Positions 1 to 10,588 of a DNA stretch of 64,000 nt are shown here, in pieces. The notes beneath the pieces are model-generated. The model had not been told where the DNA came from, searched no databases, and worked only from the letters and a program-made list of their open reading frames with translations. Position numbers and translations under genes: made by a program. This DNA comes from Punica granatum (Eukaryota > Streptophyta > Magnoliopsida > Myrtales > Lythraceae): NCBI RefSeq assembly GCF_007655135.1, contig NC_045134.1:14218982-14282981 (forward strand), in the 5' to 3' direction. The stretch's first letter is position 1; every line of letters starts with the position of its first letter.

Positions 1-1192
1 TTCGTCTCGTCGAGATTCACATGCATGCGCAAGATCGCATGGCTTGAGAGTATCCACCTTCCCGGGGGATGTGAATGGACGTGTGAGAGAATGAGTCGCC
101 ACTACCAAATTACAACCTGACGGTCGATGGTCGGTGAGTTGCCCGGGTCTAGGGGTAAGAAATACACCTAGTTTACTAAGGCATATGTTTTTGCGGAATC
201 GAAAGTTTCAAATTCGGGGATTCTATTACATGCAGACCTAAATTCCACTCACCCTATCAGTACTTTAGTTTGTCTAAGATTCGCCCATTTTTAGTTTGTT
301 TACCGCATTAATTAGGTTTCGCTTGTCTTACTCGGTTTGACACCGTAAATTCGTTGAGAAGCGACCGATTCGAACTAAATGCCCGAGAGAGGGTAGACGC
401 TCATGTCAAGGATTTGACCCGCCATCCTTGCATCACGTTTCGTTGGGCCATGATGGCCGGTTCCTCGCGTGGGCCAAAACCACGAAATGTAAGGCTTACT
501 TATCCCTAGGAGATGTAGATCGACTTGACTTATTCAACACTCGGATCATTCGCTCGCCGATCGGAATCATTACATGAATGAATATACAAATAAATTTCTC
601 GCATTGTACTCTCAATATAATACAAAATATCAACCGGATCCTAATCAGTTCACATTTGGCCAATAGTTCGCTCGTGCTCATAGTGAGTTTGGAATACTGA
701 AACTGAAATTAATGTAATGCGGGCTCATGAGAGTCGGGGGTCAGGTCTGACTAAACCAGTAGATCCAATGATGATCGAATGGTCCTTGAGATGGCCACGA
801 GATCGGTCGAGCTCCCGGTTGATTGTCTAATCCCATTTCACGCACCCAAATCCGAGTCATCTTCCGCTTGGATCTTACTCAGAGTAAGACGGGTGACTCA
901 ATGTTGTACCTTATGTACGCTCGGATTGCACGTACTCCGTGTGTGGGGGCGTTGTACCCCGTGATCGAAAGATGGGGTGTTGGACCCTATGTTGCTCGTG
1001 TCCTATGGATTTGGGCTCGACCTGAGTAAAACGGAATAATTCAGGCAAGTGATGAATTATCTGTCGGGTTTATGCGATTATCAGGTTATGACTTCGGTTG
1101 TTTAGCACACAAGTTTTTCTTACAGACACGCAAGCCCTGTTTGGGCAGAAACGATTAAGCATTGGCCATGGGCCACCCCGAAGGAAGTGTTG
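1..1192 (-). mobile_element. 3' part of an old LTR (minus strand), split by a later insertion
   Basis: Read on the minus strand, this stretch is clearly but imperfectly homologous to about the last 700 bases of the LTR of the element at 1193-16617. Shared blocks include the segment with GGGTCCAACxCC and CGATCACGGGGT, the segment with AATTTACGGTGTCAAA, and the terminal CCTAGACCCGGGxAACT...TGGCGACTC segment. Base 1 lies about 15 bases short of where the LTR should end, so the old element's interior, if present, is left of the window. The LTR continues on the far side of the insertion at 16618. No gene is visible here. It could be the 5' LTR of an element lying to the left, or a solo LTR. Confidence 0.8.
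1188..1192. repeat. Left target-site duplication TGTTG
   Basis: TGTTG lies immediately before the TGTCAGCACC start of the 5' LTR. The same five bases follow the ...GCGCACA end of the 3' LTR at 16618-16622. A perfect 5-bp duplication fixes both ends of the element. Confidence 0.92.
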
Positions 1193-4100
1193 TGTCAGCA
1201 CCCAATTTCGGTCCATCAGCTCCAGGGGGACAAAATTGTCATTTCCTAATTTATTACCTTTTTTTTTTAAAAAAAAAGAAGGGTCAAGTCGGTCAGAGCC
1301 GGTCTGACCGACAGGACGGATGGGTAGGGTCGGTCAGAGCTGGTCTGACCGACCGTTGCCCACACACACACCTTTAAAAAAAAAAAGGTCAAGTTGGTCA
1401 GAACCGGTCAGAGCCGGTCTAACCGACAAGACAGACTTTTCATTTCTTTCCTTCCCGCTCGCTTCTTTTCCTTTTCTTCCTCTTTCCTCCTTCCTTTTTC
1501 CTTCTTTTCATTTTGGTCCCTGCAACCGAAAAACCGAGATTTTCGTTCCCGCTTTCGCAAATTTCCGGCGAAAATCTCGCTCGATCTCCGTTCCGTTTCC
1601 TTCTTCTTCTTCCTGGCGAAGCCCAGGCCGGAGGGGGGTGAGGATTCGAAAAAAGTGGGGGGAGCTCTCTCTCTCTCTCTCTCTCTCGGGTGGTCTCGGC
1701 TCCCCGATTCCGAACATCCCCGACCCGGCTCCCTGAGTTCACCCAAAAAAGAAAATTTCCCTCAGCTCTTTCTCGCCGATCTCCCGATCCCGCAACTCCC
1801 ATTCGCCCTCAGCTCCCACGAACCGGGACCCCTCAGCTCACGACTCTCCCGGAGCTCGTTGTTTTCTTCGAAAAAAAACACAGCTCGAACTCTCAAAAAA
1901 ATCGGAGCTCGCCCATCTCCCATAGCTCAGCCGACTCTCTCTCCGGACGATCCCCGTACCCTCCAGCTGCACTCCGCGATCTTTCGGGGTCGGCTGCAAC
2001 CGCGCCGCCACCTGGACCACGCCTCTTCTCCTCGGTTCCCCTTTCGACTCTAATCGGGTCGGCTTCCATTTTTGGGTGGGGCAGGGAACGCCCGGGAGCG
2101 GCCTGGACCATCCGCGCCGTCCAGCGGCCCAGCTCGCATTTTGCAGCGGCCCGGCCCAGTACACCGATGGCCCAATCCAGCAGTGGCCCATTCGGCTCAG
2201 CAATCATCCGGCCCAGTTTAAACTCCAGCGGCCCATTCGACCCAGTCCGAATTCTAGCGGCCCAGTCCAGCTCAGCCGGCCCAGTTCGGCCCATCACGGC
2301 CCGGTCCAATTTGCCCAGCAGATCTTTGACTTTTTTTATTTATTTTTATTTACAGAATCACCCCTCAACTTCCCGAACTAGGTAAATCCTCTACTTAGTG
2401 GCATGTTTAGGGCTCATTTTCTGAATGTCTATGCTTGCTTGGATGAATATAATGTGAATTGAGTGTTCTTGGGTCGCGTGGGTGATCGGATTTGTCCCGA
2501 ACTCGATTTTACGAACTTTCCATTTTGTTACATTTCTGTCCAGAGGACTCATTTTATTTTTTTAAGATCTGCCCCGAATTTCAAAATCATTTTCAATTAA
2601 GCCCCGGTCATTTTATTATTTTTCAATCAGTCCTTGAATTTTCTAGAATTTTTCTAAGAATCCCAAAGAACTTTTCAAATCGTTTCAGTTTAGTCCCGGG
2701 ACCATTTTTCACACTTTTCAGATCTGCCCCGAATTTCAAAAATTCTTTTCAATCAAGTCCCAGTCATTTTACTATTTTCCAATCAGTCCTGAAATTCCCA
2801 GAATTTTTCAAGCATCCCAAGGAACTTTCCGAGTTGTTTCAGTTTAGTCCTGGGGCCATTTTTTATTCTTCAGATCAGTCCCGATTTTCAAATTCATTTC
2901 AAATAAGCCCTAGGACACTTTCAGTAATTTTTTACACAGTCCCCGTTTTTTAGAATTTTCAAATCAGTCCCTAATCTTTTAGAATTTTCAGATCAGTCCC
3001 CAATTTTTTAGAATTTTCAAATCATTCCCTGCTCTTTTAAAATCGTTCAATTCAGTCCCCTGGACATTTTCTAAAATATCTGGCCCTTTTCTACTTAGAT
3101 CACCCACCGACAATGTATGTGCCCCATTTAAATATTTTTTTTTGTAATTAAGTGACCATGTCGGAAATTAGAGTTTATCGGATGGTCAACTAATGGCTAT
3201 CTCGACGACTCGAAATTCGTAGACCAAAGCATTCGGCAAATTTCTAATTAACCTAAAATTCTACATACGGGGTAATCCGGACGTTAAATTTGACTAAATT
3301 AAATCACTTGACTCTTTTAAATAAATTGCACGAACTGATTAATAATCTGTAATCGCACCGACAGTTCAAGAACTGTTAGTCATGCCCTTTTCAAAATTCA
3401 CAATTTCAAAAGCACCGAGATACGTACAACGTAATCTTGATTTTCATGCACACACATATTTACCGATTCAAGGGCATGATTACCGGTTCTTGTTCTGCCG
3501 TCACTCTAGTGCAGGTTTGTGTTTAGAACGGGTTAAAACATGAAAAAACGGATTAATTTCAAATTCGGCATAATCAACATGGGCAAATAGTCAAGTAGAG
3601 TATTAGATTTTGGGTTTTAGGTGAAAACACTCTTAATTTGTAAAAGCCCTATTGCCATAATACAAAATAATATAAAAATAACCCACACATTCGAGACTTG
3701 ACTATGGACATCATGTTTGTCAAGTCCGTTAAATGATGCCGAATGCTACATACCTTATCTATCATCCTGTTTGTTTGTTTTAAGGTAGGATTTGTATGCC
3801 AATATACCCCGGTTAATAATCAGTTAATTCACGTAAATTCGGCGATAACAAAATCCCATTGATTGTTTAGTTGAGCTTGCTTGTTACATTTTTTGCACTT
3901 GATTGTTATGCGGATCGAGCCCGATCCTTTAGGACTCGATTCACACTAGGTCCAACGCCCATAACCGTCGATCACGGGGTCCAATACCCCCATACACCGA
4001 GTGCGCATTTAATTTAATTTTCGGTCTTTTTCCAAACTATACGGTGAGCATGAGTGAAATCATGGCCAAATGCGAACCGACCGAGATTTAGTCATTATAA

Positions 4101-4562
4101 CTTGTCTTTATTTATTTGAGAGAACAATGTAAGGTTTTATATTATACATATATTCATGTAAAATCCCGGTCGGAGAGTAGATGGTCATAGTGTTTCTTCG
4201 AATTTACGGTGTCAAAACGCGTAAGATGAGCGAAACTTAATCATGCGGTAAATAAATAAAATGGCAAGCCTAGCAAGTTAGAGTACCGAAAGGGCGTGTG
4301 GGATATAGGCCCACACGTAATAGAACCCCCGAATTCAAAATTTTCGGTTCCGTACAGACCATTGCCTTAGCATCTTAGGTGTACCCCGTACCCCTAGACC
4401 CGGGTAACTTGCCGGCCCTCGACTTTCGGGTCGTAAAATGGCAAGTGGCGACTCCTTCTCACGTGCATCCGTCGCGCGTCCCGGGGAAGGTGGACACTCC
4501 CAAGCCGTGTTGCATAGGCGCGCGCATGCGTGCCATAACGAGACGAAATTCGGGTGCGCACA
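1193..4562 (+). repeat. 5' LTR of the large non-autonomous element (3370 bp)
   Basis: It is near-identical to 13207-16617 along its whole length, starting TGTCAGCACC and ending GTGCGCACA. Recognisable parts are, in order: an inverted repeat around GGTCGGTCAGA/TCTGACCGACC (1328-1354); a CT-rich stretch with a (CT)n run near 1670-1690; a GC-rich block with many GGCCCA words (2080-2320); a zone of short degenerate direct repeats built on TTTTCAAATCAGTCCC (about 2540-3075); and an AT-rich remainder. The 41-bp length difference from the 3' copy is mostly the (CT)n run. Open frames inside the LTR, such as 2492-2953, follow the short repeats and are not convincing genes. Confidence 0.92.
1328..1354. 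repeat. Perfect 11-bp inverted repeat in the LTR (hairpin)
   Basis: GGTCGGTCAGA (1328-1338) and TCTGACCGACC (1344-1354) are exact reverse complements separated by GCTGG. Partial versions (GGTCAGAGCCGGTCTGACC-like) flank it at 1286-1315 and 1388-1430. The same structure is at 13352-13378 in the 3' LTR. Its role is unknown. Its position near the LTR 5' end would put it in U3. Confidence 0.75.
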
Positions 4563-4565
4563 GCT

Positions 4566-4583
4566 TGGCGACTCCACTGGGGA
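4566..4583 (+). promoter_or_regulatory. Primer-binding site (TGGCGACTCCACTGGGGA)
   Basis: This sequence starts three bases after the 5' LTR end, begins with TGG as expected for pairing with a tRNA CCA terminus, and lies exactly where a plus-strand LTR element needs its primer site. From memory it matches sites reported in Tat/Ogre-type plant gypsy elements. The tRNA identity (possibly tRNA-Arg) was not verified. Confidence 0.7.
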
Positions 4584-5133
4584 CACTTAGAGGGTTCGGG
4601 CTCGTTTCCGCTTGCTTTGTTTGCTTGTTTATTTATTGCTTTCCGCAATTTTTCGCTTATCTACTTTATGCATTTTTATTTCCGCACATGCATTGCATAT
4701 CATACTAGCTTCTAGGTACCTATGGGTCGCATCCCACGACCGGTAATAGGAGCATAGGTTAGATAGGGGTTCGAAGTAGAGGTACGGCGCGCAGTTCGAC
4801 TGTCGCTTAGGCCTTGAAAAGAATCCCGCTCGATTTTAAGGAATTGACACCCTTGAGTCGGGGGCCCCCATCCCTAGGTAGCACGGTCCTTGTAGTACCG
4901 AAACCATGCATACTGCAGGAGCTCCATGCCATCTTCCAACCCAACTTCAGTAACAGTCCATTGAGTCGGCCTGCGCGCCATTTGAGTCCTTTTCCGTTTT
5001 TGAGAGAGATGTACATTGTATACATTAAGCCGTTGGCATTTATTTTCTGTACCCATGCATCATCTAATTTCAAAATTAGGCGTCATTTGTATTAACTAGT
5101 CCTAAATCGGTTTTTTTTTCATCTTGGTAAGAG
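4584..5133 (+). other. Untranslated leader of the large element
   Basis: This is non-coding sequence between the primer-binding site and the first ATG of the gag-like ORF. It is pyrimidine-rich at first, then mixed. No open frame here resembles a known protein. It would include the packaging signal by position, but no such signal can be recognised. Confidence 0.5.
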
Positions 5134-6625
5134 ATGGCGCGCTCAGTCTCCTTTCCACACCTCGACAGGGTCACGCCACCACTCAAGGAAATCAGTCACA
5201 TCTGGGCTCATCTACGTCAAGTCGACTGCGATTACATCAGGACCTTTGTTGGGGATATACCAATGCTAGCCATGTGCCGAGTGGATTGGAACTTCTTGGG
5301 AGCAGCGGTGACATTTTGGGACCCAGTTCACGTCGTTTTCAACATCCAAGGTACCGAGCTCACACCTACCATCGAGGAATATCGCACTCTCGTCGGAAGA
5401 GTTGCAGCCACCCGCGGCATTGTGGAACCTAACTTCCACTCCACCCGACTTGTTTTGGTATCGCGTCTACTCGGGGTGCATAGGTCTCAGCTACAAGCCA
5501 AACTTGCATATTCCGGTGGCACAGAGATAGTCACCGCGAAACTCCTCCGTTTTATTGAAATACGAGCGCACGAGATTCAAGGGGATCTTTTACAAAAAAA
5601 ATTTTGGTCATGCGATCTTATTCTTAATTTTTGGGACTCTATTATTCCCTTGCTCGGCCGGTCACATTGACGCAGCCTTAGCTAGCGTTGTCCTCCAAGT
5701 GGTTGGAGGCCGCGAGTACGAGGTGGCCTTGTTGGCCGAGACCATAAGGTCCCTCGATCGCGTTACAAGAAATACCGATCGAAGGTTGAGAGGGTCCCCA
5801 ATCCTTTTGCAAATTTGGCTCCAAAGCCATGCAAACCCCTTTGGCCTTGTTCGCCCGGTTATGTTTTTCACACGTCTGGAGTCTATCATTTCGCGGTTAC
5901 TACCTCTGTTGTGTGTGGAGGAACGCAAGGTCTCCGAGTGGATCAAAATTTTTCGCGAAATAGCACCAAAGGGCTTTAAATGGCGCGCCGCATGGATGCC
6001 ACCCGGACCCATGGCCCTTAGGTGTCCTGATTTTTATGGAGTCCCACTCATGAGTCATGCGGGGTCCACCACTTATTTTCCGGCGCGAGTAGCGAGGTAG
6101 CTCGGTGGCTTACAGACGGTCCCCGAGGATACGGCGCGAACTAGATTTGAACATACTTGGCGGGAGGATCAGACACCCGTAGATCGCCAAAGTAACGTCA
6201 AACAGATTCTGGATGTGTGGCGAACTGTGATTACCGAGCGTCCATACTTCCCCGAGCATCCGACCCTTGATGAGCGGGATTTTCAGGCTACAGAAGAATA
6301 CATCCTTCGCTTCTACCGATGGGGTCCAGCAGCACACGAGGATCTCGTCAACTCTCCGCGAGTCGGAGATGGCGGGTCACCCGGCGCAACTCCCATTCCA
6401 AATATGGCCATCCAAGCTGAGCTCACTCATCTCAGAGCCGAAAGAGATCGTCTTCGTCGAGAAGTCGCAGAGAAGGACGAGCAGCTTGTTGATCAGCGCC
6501 AACTACAGAGAGAGCTCACCTAGGCCCGCGCTCAACTGCAGAGGTGTGATCAGGAGTTGGCGCAAACGAACGCTGCTTTGGAAAGGTCCAGGAAGAGGGC
6601 CCGTGGAGGTCCACGCACATCCTAG
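5134..6625 (+). pseudogene. Decayed gag-like ORF with a DUF7745-like domain
   Basis: The frame opens with ATG at 5134. It encodes a protein starting MARSVSFPHLDRVTPP and containing FVGDIPML, VDWNFLGAAVTFWDP and PTIEEYRTLVGR. These match, from memory, a plant family usually annotated DUF7745 and associated with gypsy-like elements. The frame shifts at a run of eight A (5594-5601) and continues in another frame through DAALASVVLQVVGG and LLQIWLQSHANPF. It is then interrupted by TAG at 6098-6100 and 6521-6523. Reading in the same frame resumes after each stop, and the last segment is a charged, coiled-coil-like tail (LRAERDRLRREVAEKDEQL) ending at TAG 6623-6625. Both internal stops sit where CAG (Gln) is the likely ancestral codon. 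No zinc knuckle is visible. The function within the element is unproven. Confidence 0.75.
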
Positions 6626-7340
6626 GATAGACACCTCTACCAGGCCCTCACCTGGAACCGGTCATTTCCATGGCGACGGTCGCTTGCACCTCGGGCACGT
6701 TACAAGACCGATTTAGGACTATCTTTTGAAAATTTGTATTGCACTTTGAACCATTCGGAGTTAATACGAATGACGGCATTAGTTTTGGAAAACTCACGCA
6801 TCGCATGCATCGTAGTCATTTACTGTTTTGTATACTAGTTAACATCTCCCCATATAAGTGAGTGAAGACCTTCTTCGCAGAGAGTATCATCGCGTGATCA
6901 GATGCACATCTCTCCGCAAGACCCTGCGCATCTACAAGCGGCTAAGCGCACCTCACACATATCCAAGCATGTTCACATCAACTCATACACGCATGCTCAA
7001 CGCATCAATGCATGTCTCTTGGTGTGCTCGCACGACGCCTACAAGCCAGTTCGCTTCCCTACACTCTTGCATTGAAATCTTGAACAGTTTATACTCTTTC
7101 ATTGTTTTCTTTTCCCATTGCAGGAAATTCTCAACAAGAAGACAGCCTGAATACTGAGCGACCACACTTGATACAACAAACGTCTCTCATCCAGCTTATT
7201 GGGATTTCAACACTAAGTCCCCATCCTTGCTCCACAAAGCAAGACTGCAAGAAAAATCAGAGTCACCGCTTTGCAGTGCCCTGCACTGTTCCTCAGCATT
7301 GACATTTCCTTTCGCATCTCTTGCACTTTCTTATCGAGCA
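6626..7340 (+). other. Internal region of the large element without recognisable genes
   Basis: This is a mixed-composition spacer between the gag-like pseudogene and the GC-rich repeat cluster. Short open frames exist on both strands, but none shows a domain, a signal peptide or similarity that I recognise. Confidence 0.5.
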
Positions 7341-7690
7341 CGCATTTACTGCATTGGGTTCCGGCCCCACATCGGGTTTTGGCCCTGCATCGAGCTCCGA
7401 CCCCGCATTTACTGCAGCGGGCTTCGGCCCCGCATCGGGTTCCGACCCCGCTTTTTGCTGCATCGGGCTTTGGGCCCGCTTTTGGGTTTTGGCCCCTTAT
7501 CGGGCTTCGACCCCACTTTTGGGTTTCGGCCCCTCATCGGGCTTTGGCCCCACTTTTGGGCTTCGGCCCCTCATCAGACTTCGGCCCCATATCGAGCCTC
7601 GGTCCTGCATTTACTGCTTTCGGGCCCCGGCCCAGCATTTACTGCTTTTGGGCTCCGGCCCAGCACTTATTACACTTAGGTTTTGACACC
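7341..7690 (+). repeat. GC-rich hairpin repeat cluster (GGGCTTCGGCCC family)
   Basis: About fifteen degenerate units of the form GGGyTTyGgCCCC are separated by short spacers such as GCAT, CTTTT or GCATTTACTGCTTT, with spacing near 18-20 and 28-29 bases. At least two copies (7419-7430 and 7558-7569) are the exact 12-mer GGGCTTCGGCCC, a perfect 4-bp stem closed by a TTCG loop, which is a very stable RNA tetraloop type. The spacer GCATTTACTGC recurs in the array at 10.6-13.1 kb, suggesting common origin. Overlapping open frames here are repeat by-products. Confidence 0.7.
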
Positions 7691-10588
7691 TCGCATCTAC
7701 TGCTTTCAGGCTCATCTGAAATCCAAATCGACTTGGATTCAAATTCACCCAAGCGATACTTCGAGGAGCAAGTCTAATCCTTTCGCTGCAAAGACCGGAA
7801 GTGACAGCTCCACAAGCAGAGCATGACCCAACTCCCGATCGTAGGAGATACCAGCACGATCATGCCTCTGATCAAAGAATGGATCTCATTCACCTCTATT
7901 GTGGTCGCCGATTGAATACGGGGGCAACATCCGCAGTCTTCTTTAAACTCTCTTCTACTTTAAATTAAATACATTCCCACAAATGGGCTCTTGACATGAA
8001 CAAATCCTTCAATGGAGCATTAAGACAGTCTTTGCGACGCCCTATTAGTGCTGTTGGGCCTGTTCGACTCGCCTGTCCTCATGGGACTCGACTCCTCGAG
8101 CCTTCCCTAGGACGACTGCGCATGCTTACTCGCAACTAGGGAAAATATGCTCATGTGACTTTAGTCACGGTCTAACCACTCCAGAGTAGTGATGACTAGA
8201 TTCCCAGAAACAAATGTCACCTACACGTGACACCCCATGGGTCGCGCGCGGGACAAAAAGGGATTTTCCTATGGGACCACCTCATATTTCTTACCACATA
8301 TTCCCCGCATAATCGCCTAATGCATTGTCTTCTTTGTCATCCTTCACAGGGGCACATTGACCACAGGCGAAGAGCGATGCACGAGTTCACGCTTCCTTGA
8401 GAACTTGTCTCGGACCCTTTCCTTATACTTTGACAAGGGAGGTGTCCGACGATGAGGTACCCCCCTATGAAGTCGGAAACAAGGACAATCAAACGAATCA
8501 CTCAGCATTGATGCAACCGTCTTCCTCGAACATCCAGTGGCTTCAATAGCGTGCACCCTCCAAGAGGCACGCGCTGTAAAGAACAATAAGAGATGACCGG
8601 AGACATCACACCAGGCGCCTACCACGGGCCACTTCAACAAATGAAGACCGGGGCATCCCCGTTCAACATTCGCGCCGAGACAACCTCGGTTCCCTATTCC
8701 ACATTGGGCAATTTGACATTTTCTTTTCCTAGACAACAGGGGAAATTCACATGTAATGCTTGCAAGGGCAAATGACACGGAGTTCGACTTCCGAGTGCGC
8801 GAGAGTCAAACTTCCAAGAAAGCTGGTCCTCACAAAATAGGGCTAGTAACACACAACAAGTCTCCACGAGGTGAAGCATACCAAAGCGGCCTCGGCGATG
8901 CAAAATCATGAAGTTTCAAACAAAGACATGGGGCACAAAACAAACCCCAGCTGCAAGAAAAAAACAGAGCAAAACAAGCGGGAAAAACCCGCCAATGAAC
9001 AAAACAAGGCACCCCCGAGATTTAAAACTCCGGCAACGCCAATTCGAAGAAGAAATCAACAAACCCCGACAAAAGGGGAGCAGCAGATGCAACTCCTCGA
9101 TGGAGACAGAACGCAACGCACTCGGAGGTCGAATCCTTCGAACCCTTCGCCCTTGCAAACTCGAGAGACAAAAGAATCGAGCCCGCTAGGTCGAAAACCC
9201 CTCGGGGCGACCTAGGCAAAAGTTAGGGCAAGAGAGAGGCACGACTGAAAATCCCGAGGCGGGCGGTCGTGGTAAAAGGAGAGCTCTTCCCCTTTAGGTT
9301 GAGAGGTGCGGCCCCGAGGTGGGTGACCGTAGTAAAAGGAGAGCAAAATGAGAGATAGATAAAATTGACCCCTAGTCTCTCACACATCGTGCGGACTAGG
9401 GATCCTCAACGAAAGCGGCCAAATTATCAACTCCGACATGATCCTTGATCAGCCCTCCAACACAGCTCAGCTGTCCAGCGTGGATTCCTTATCAAGCACA
9501 GTGGGCAAATCGAGCATGCTATCCAAGCAGTTTGATACAGCCTACACAACAGAAGAACAAAGGAAAAAGGGTACATCTCGCTACAGGCGTGAACTCGAGT
9601 ATCCTTTTAGCCTGGGGCAACGCGTTCCCCTCAAGCTTTCTCTTTTCTGTTTGTCTTTGCATAACTCTAGAATGGGTCACAGCCACCTTTCAACAGGCTA
9701 CCACAAAGCCGAAATCCCAGACATTCCTTTCTGAGGTCTAGTCATAGCATTCTGAAAATGGTCAGACCGAGTCTGATCAAATCTAGGCAAAAATCCCCAC
9801 GCGGGTCACAAGCGCAGCTGCCCTACGGTACCTTGACGAGAAGGGTCCTAAGTAGACGGGCGCGTCGAATAATCGACAGAGCCGCTAGGGTATCATTAAG
9901 AATGTCTCAATATCCTCGTACATGGCCAACAGGAGCCTTGGAGGCCTCGCATTGAGGCCTTCGAAAGTGGGATCTCATTCGTATCCCCAAAGCAAGAACT
10001 CTCTACGGGTTGCCCAGGCGACCCGAAACTGAAGAACATGCATCGCGAACACATTCTTTTGCCGGTGCTTATAAATTGCTAGTAATCCCATGACTTACTA
10101 ATGATGTCAGGATCATAGGTACAACAAACGCAAGAACTATGGCAGACTCTGATCCCCGGTCCAAGAGGGTACGTAGGCGCTCTCAGAGCTCGAGTCCCGC
10201 ATTGCTAGACGCCGGTCCCTAGCAAATGAACAACCGCCCAACCAGCAACGAGCAATCACCTCGCAAGCAAAAATCCCATAGGCGAGACCAGGGCATTCCC
10301 AGCAAGCAATCGCTTCAGCGGCGAGACCAGCTGCCAGCAAGAGTAACAAACAATCGATCCAACAGCAGGGTCGGCTTTTGGCGGATCAGACGCACAACCG
10401 TCCGAGGGGCAAAGCAGGCCTCCAGCAAAGCACAACCACCTCGGTGGCAATGCAAGCCACGCCTACCACTACACTATCCCAACAAAGCCACGACCCTATG
10501 CTAAGCGCCCCTCTTCGGCGCCCCGCGCCATTCCCTAACACTAGTCGCTGCTTCTATATTCCCTGCATTTTCGCAGCATGCCCACCTT
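7691..10588 (+). other. Internal region of the large element, unrecognised
   Basis: Nearly 2.9 kb of sequence with no reverse transcriptase, integrase or protease motif on either strand. A short direct repeat is present (about 9251-9286 and 9313-9346, both with CCCGAGG and GTAAAAGGAGAGC). Short frames on both strands (for example 8344-8778 minus) look random. Confidence 0.5.

Noticed and set aside
2492..2953. 153-aa protein encoded in the LTR (also 14546-15007)
   Set aside because: The frame follows short degenerate CAGTCCC repeats and is duplicated only because the LTR is duplicated. No family is recognisable.
7227..7777. Gly/Pro/Phe-rich proteins at the GC-rich cluster
   Set aside because: Three overlapping frames give the same low-complexity pattern from the hairpin repeats.
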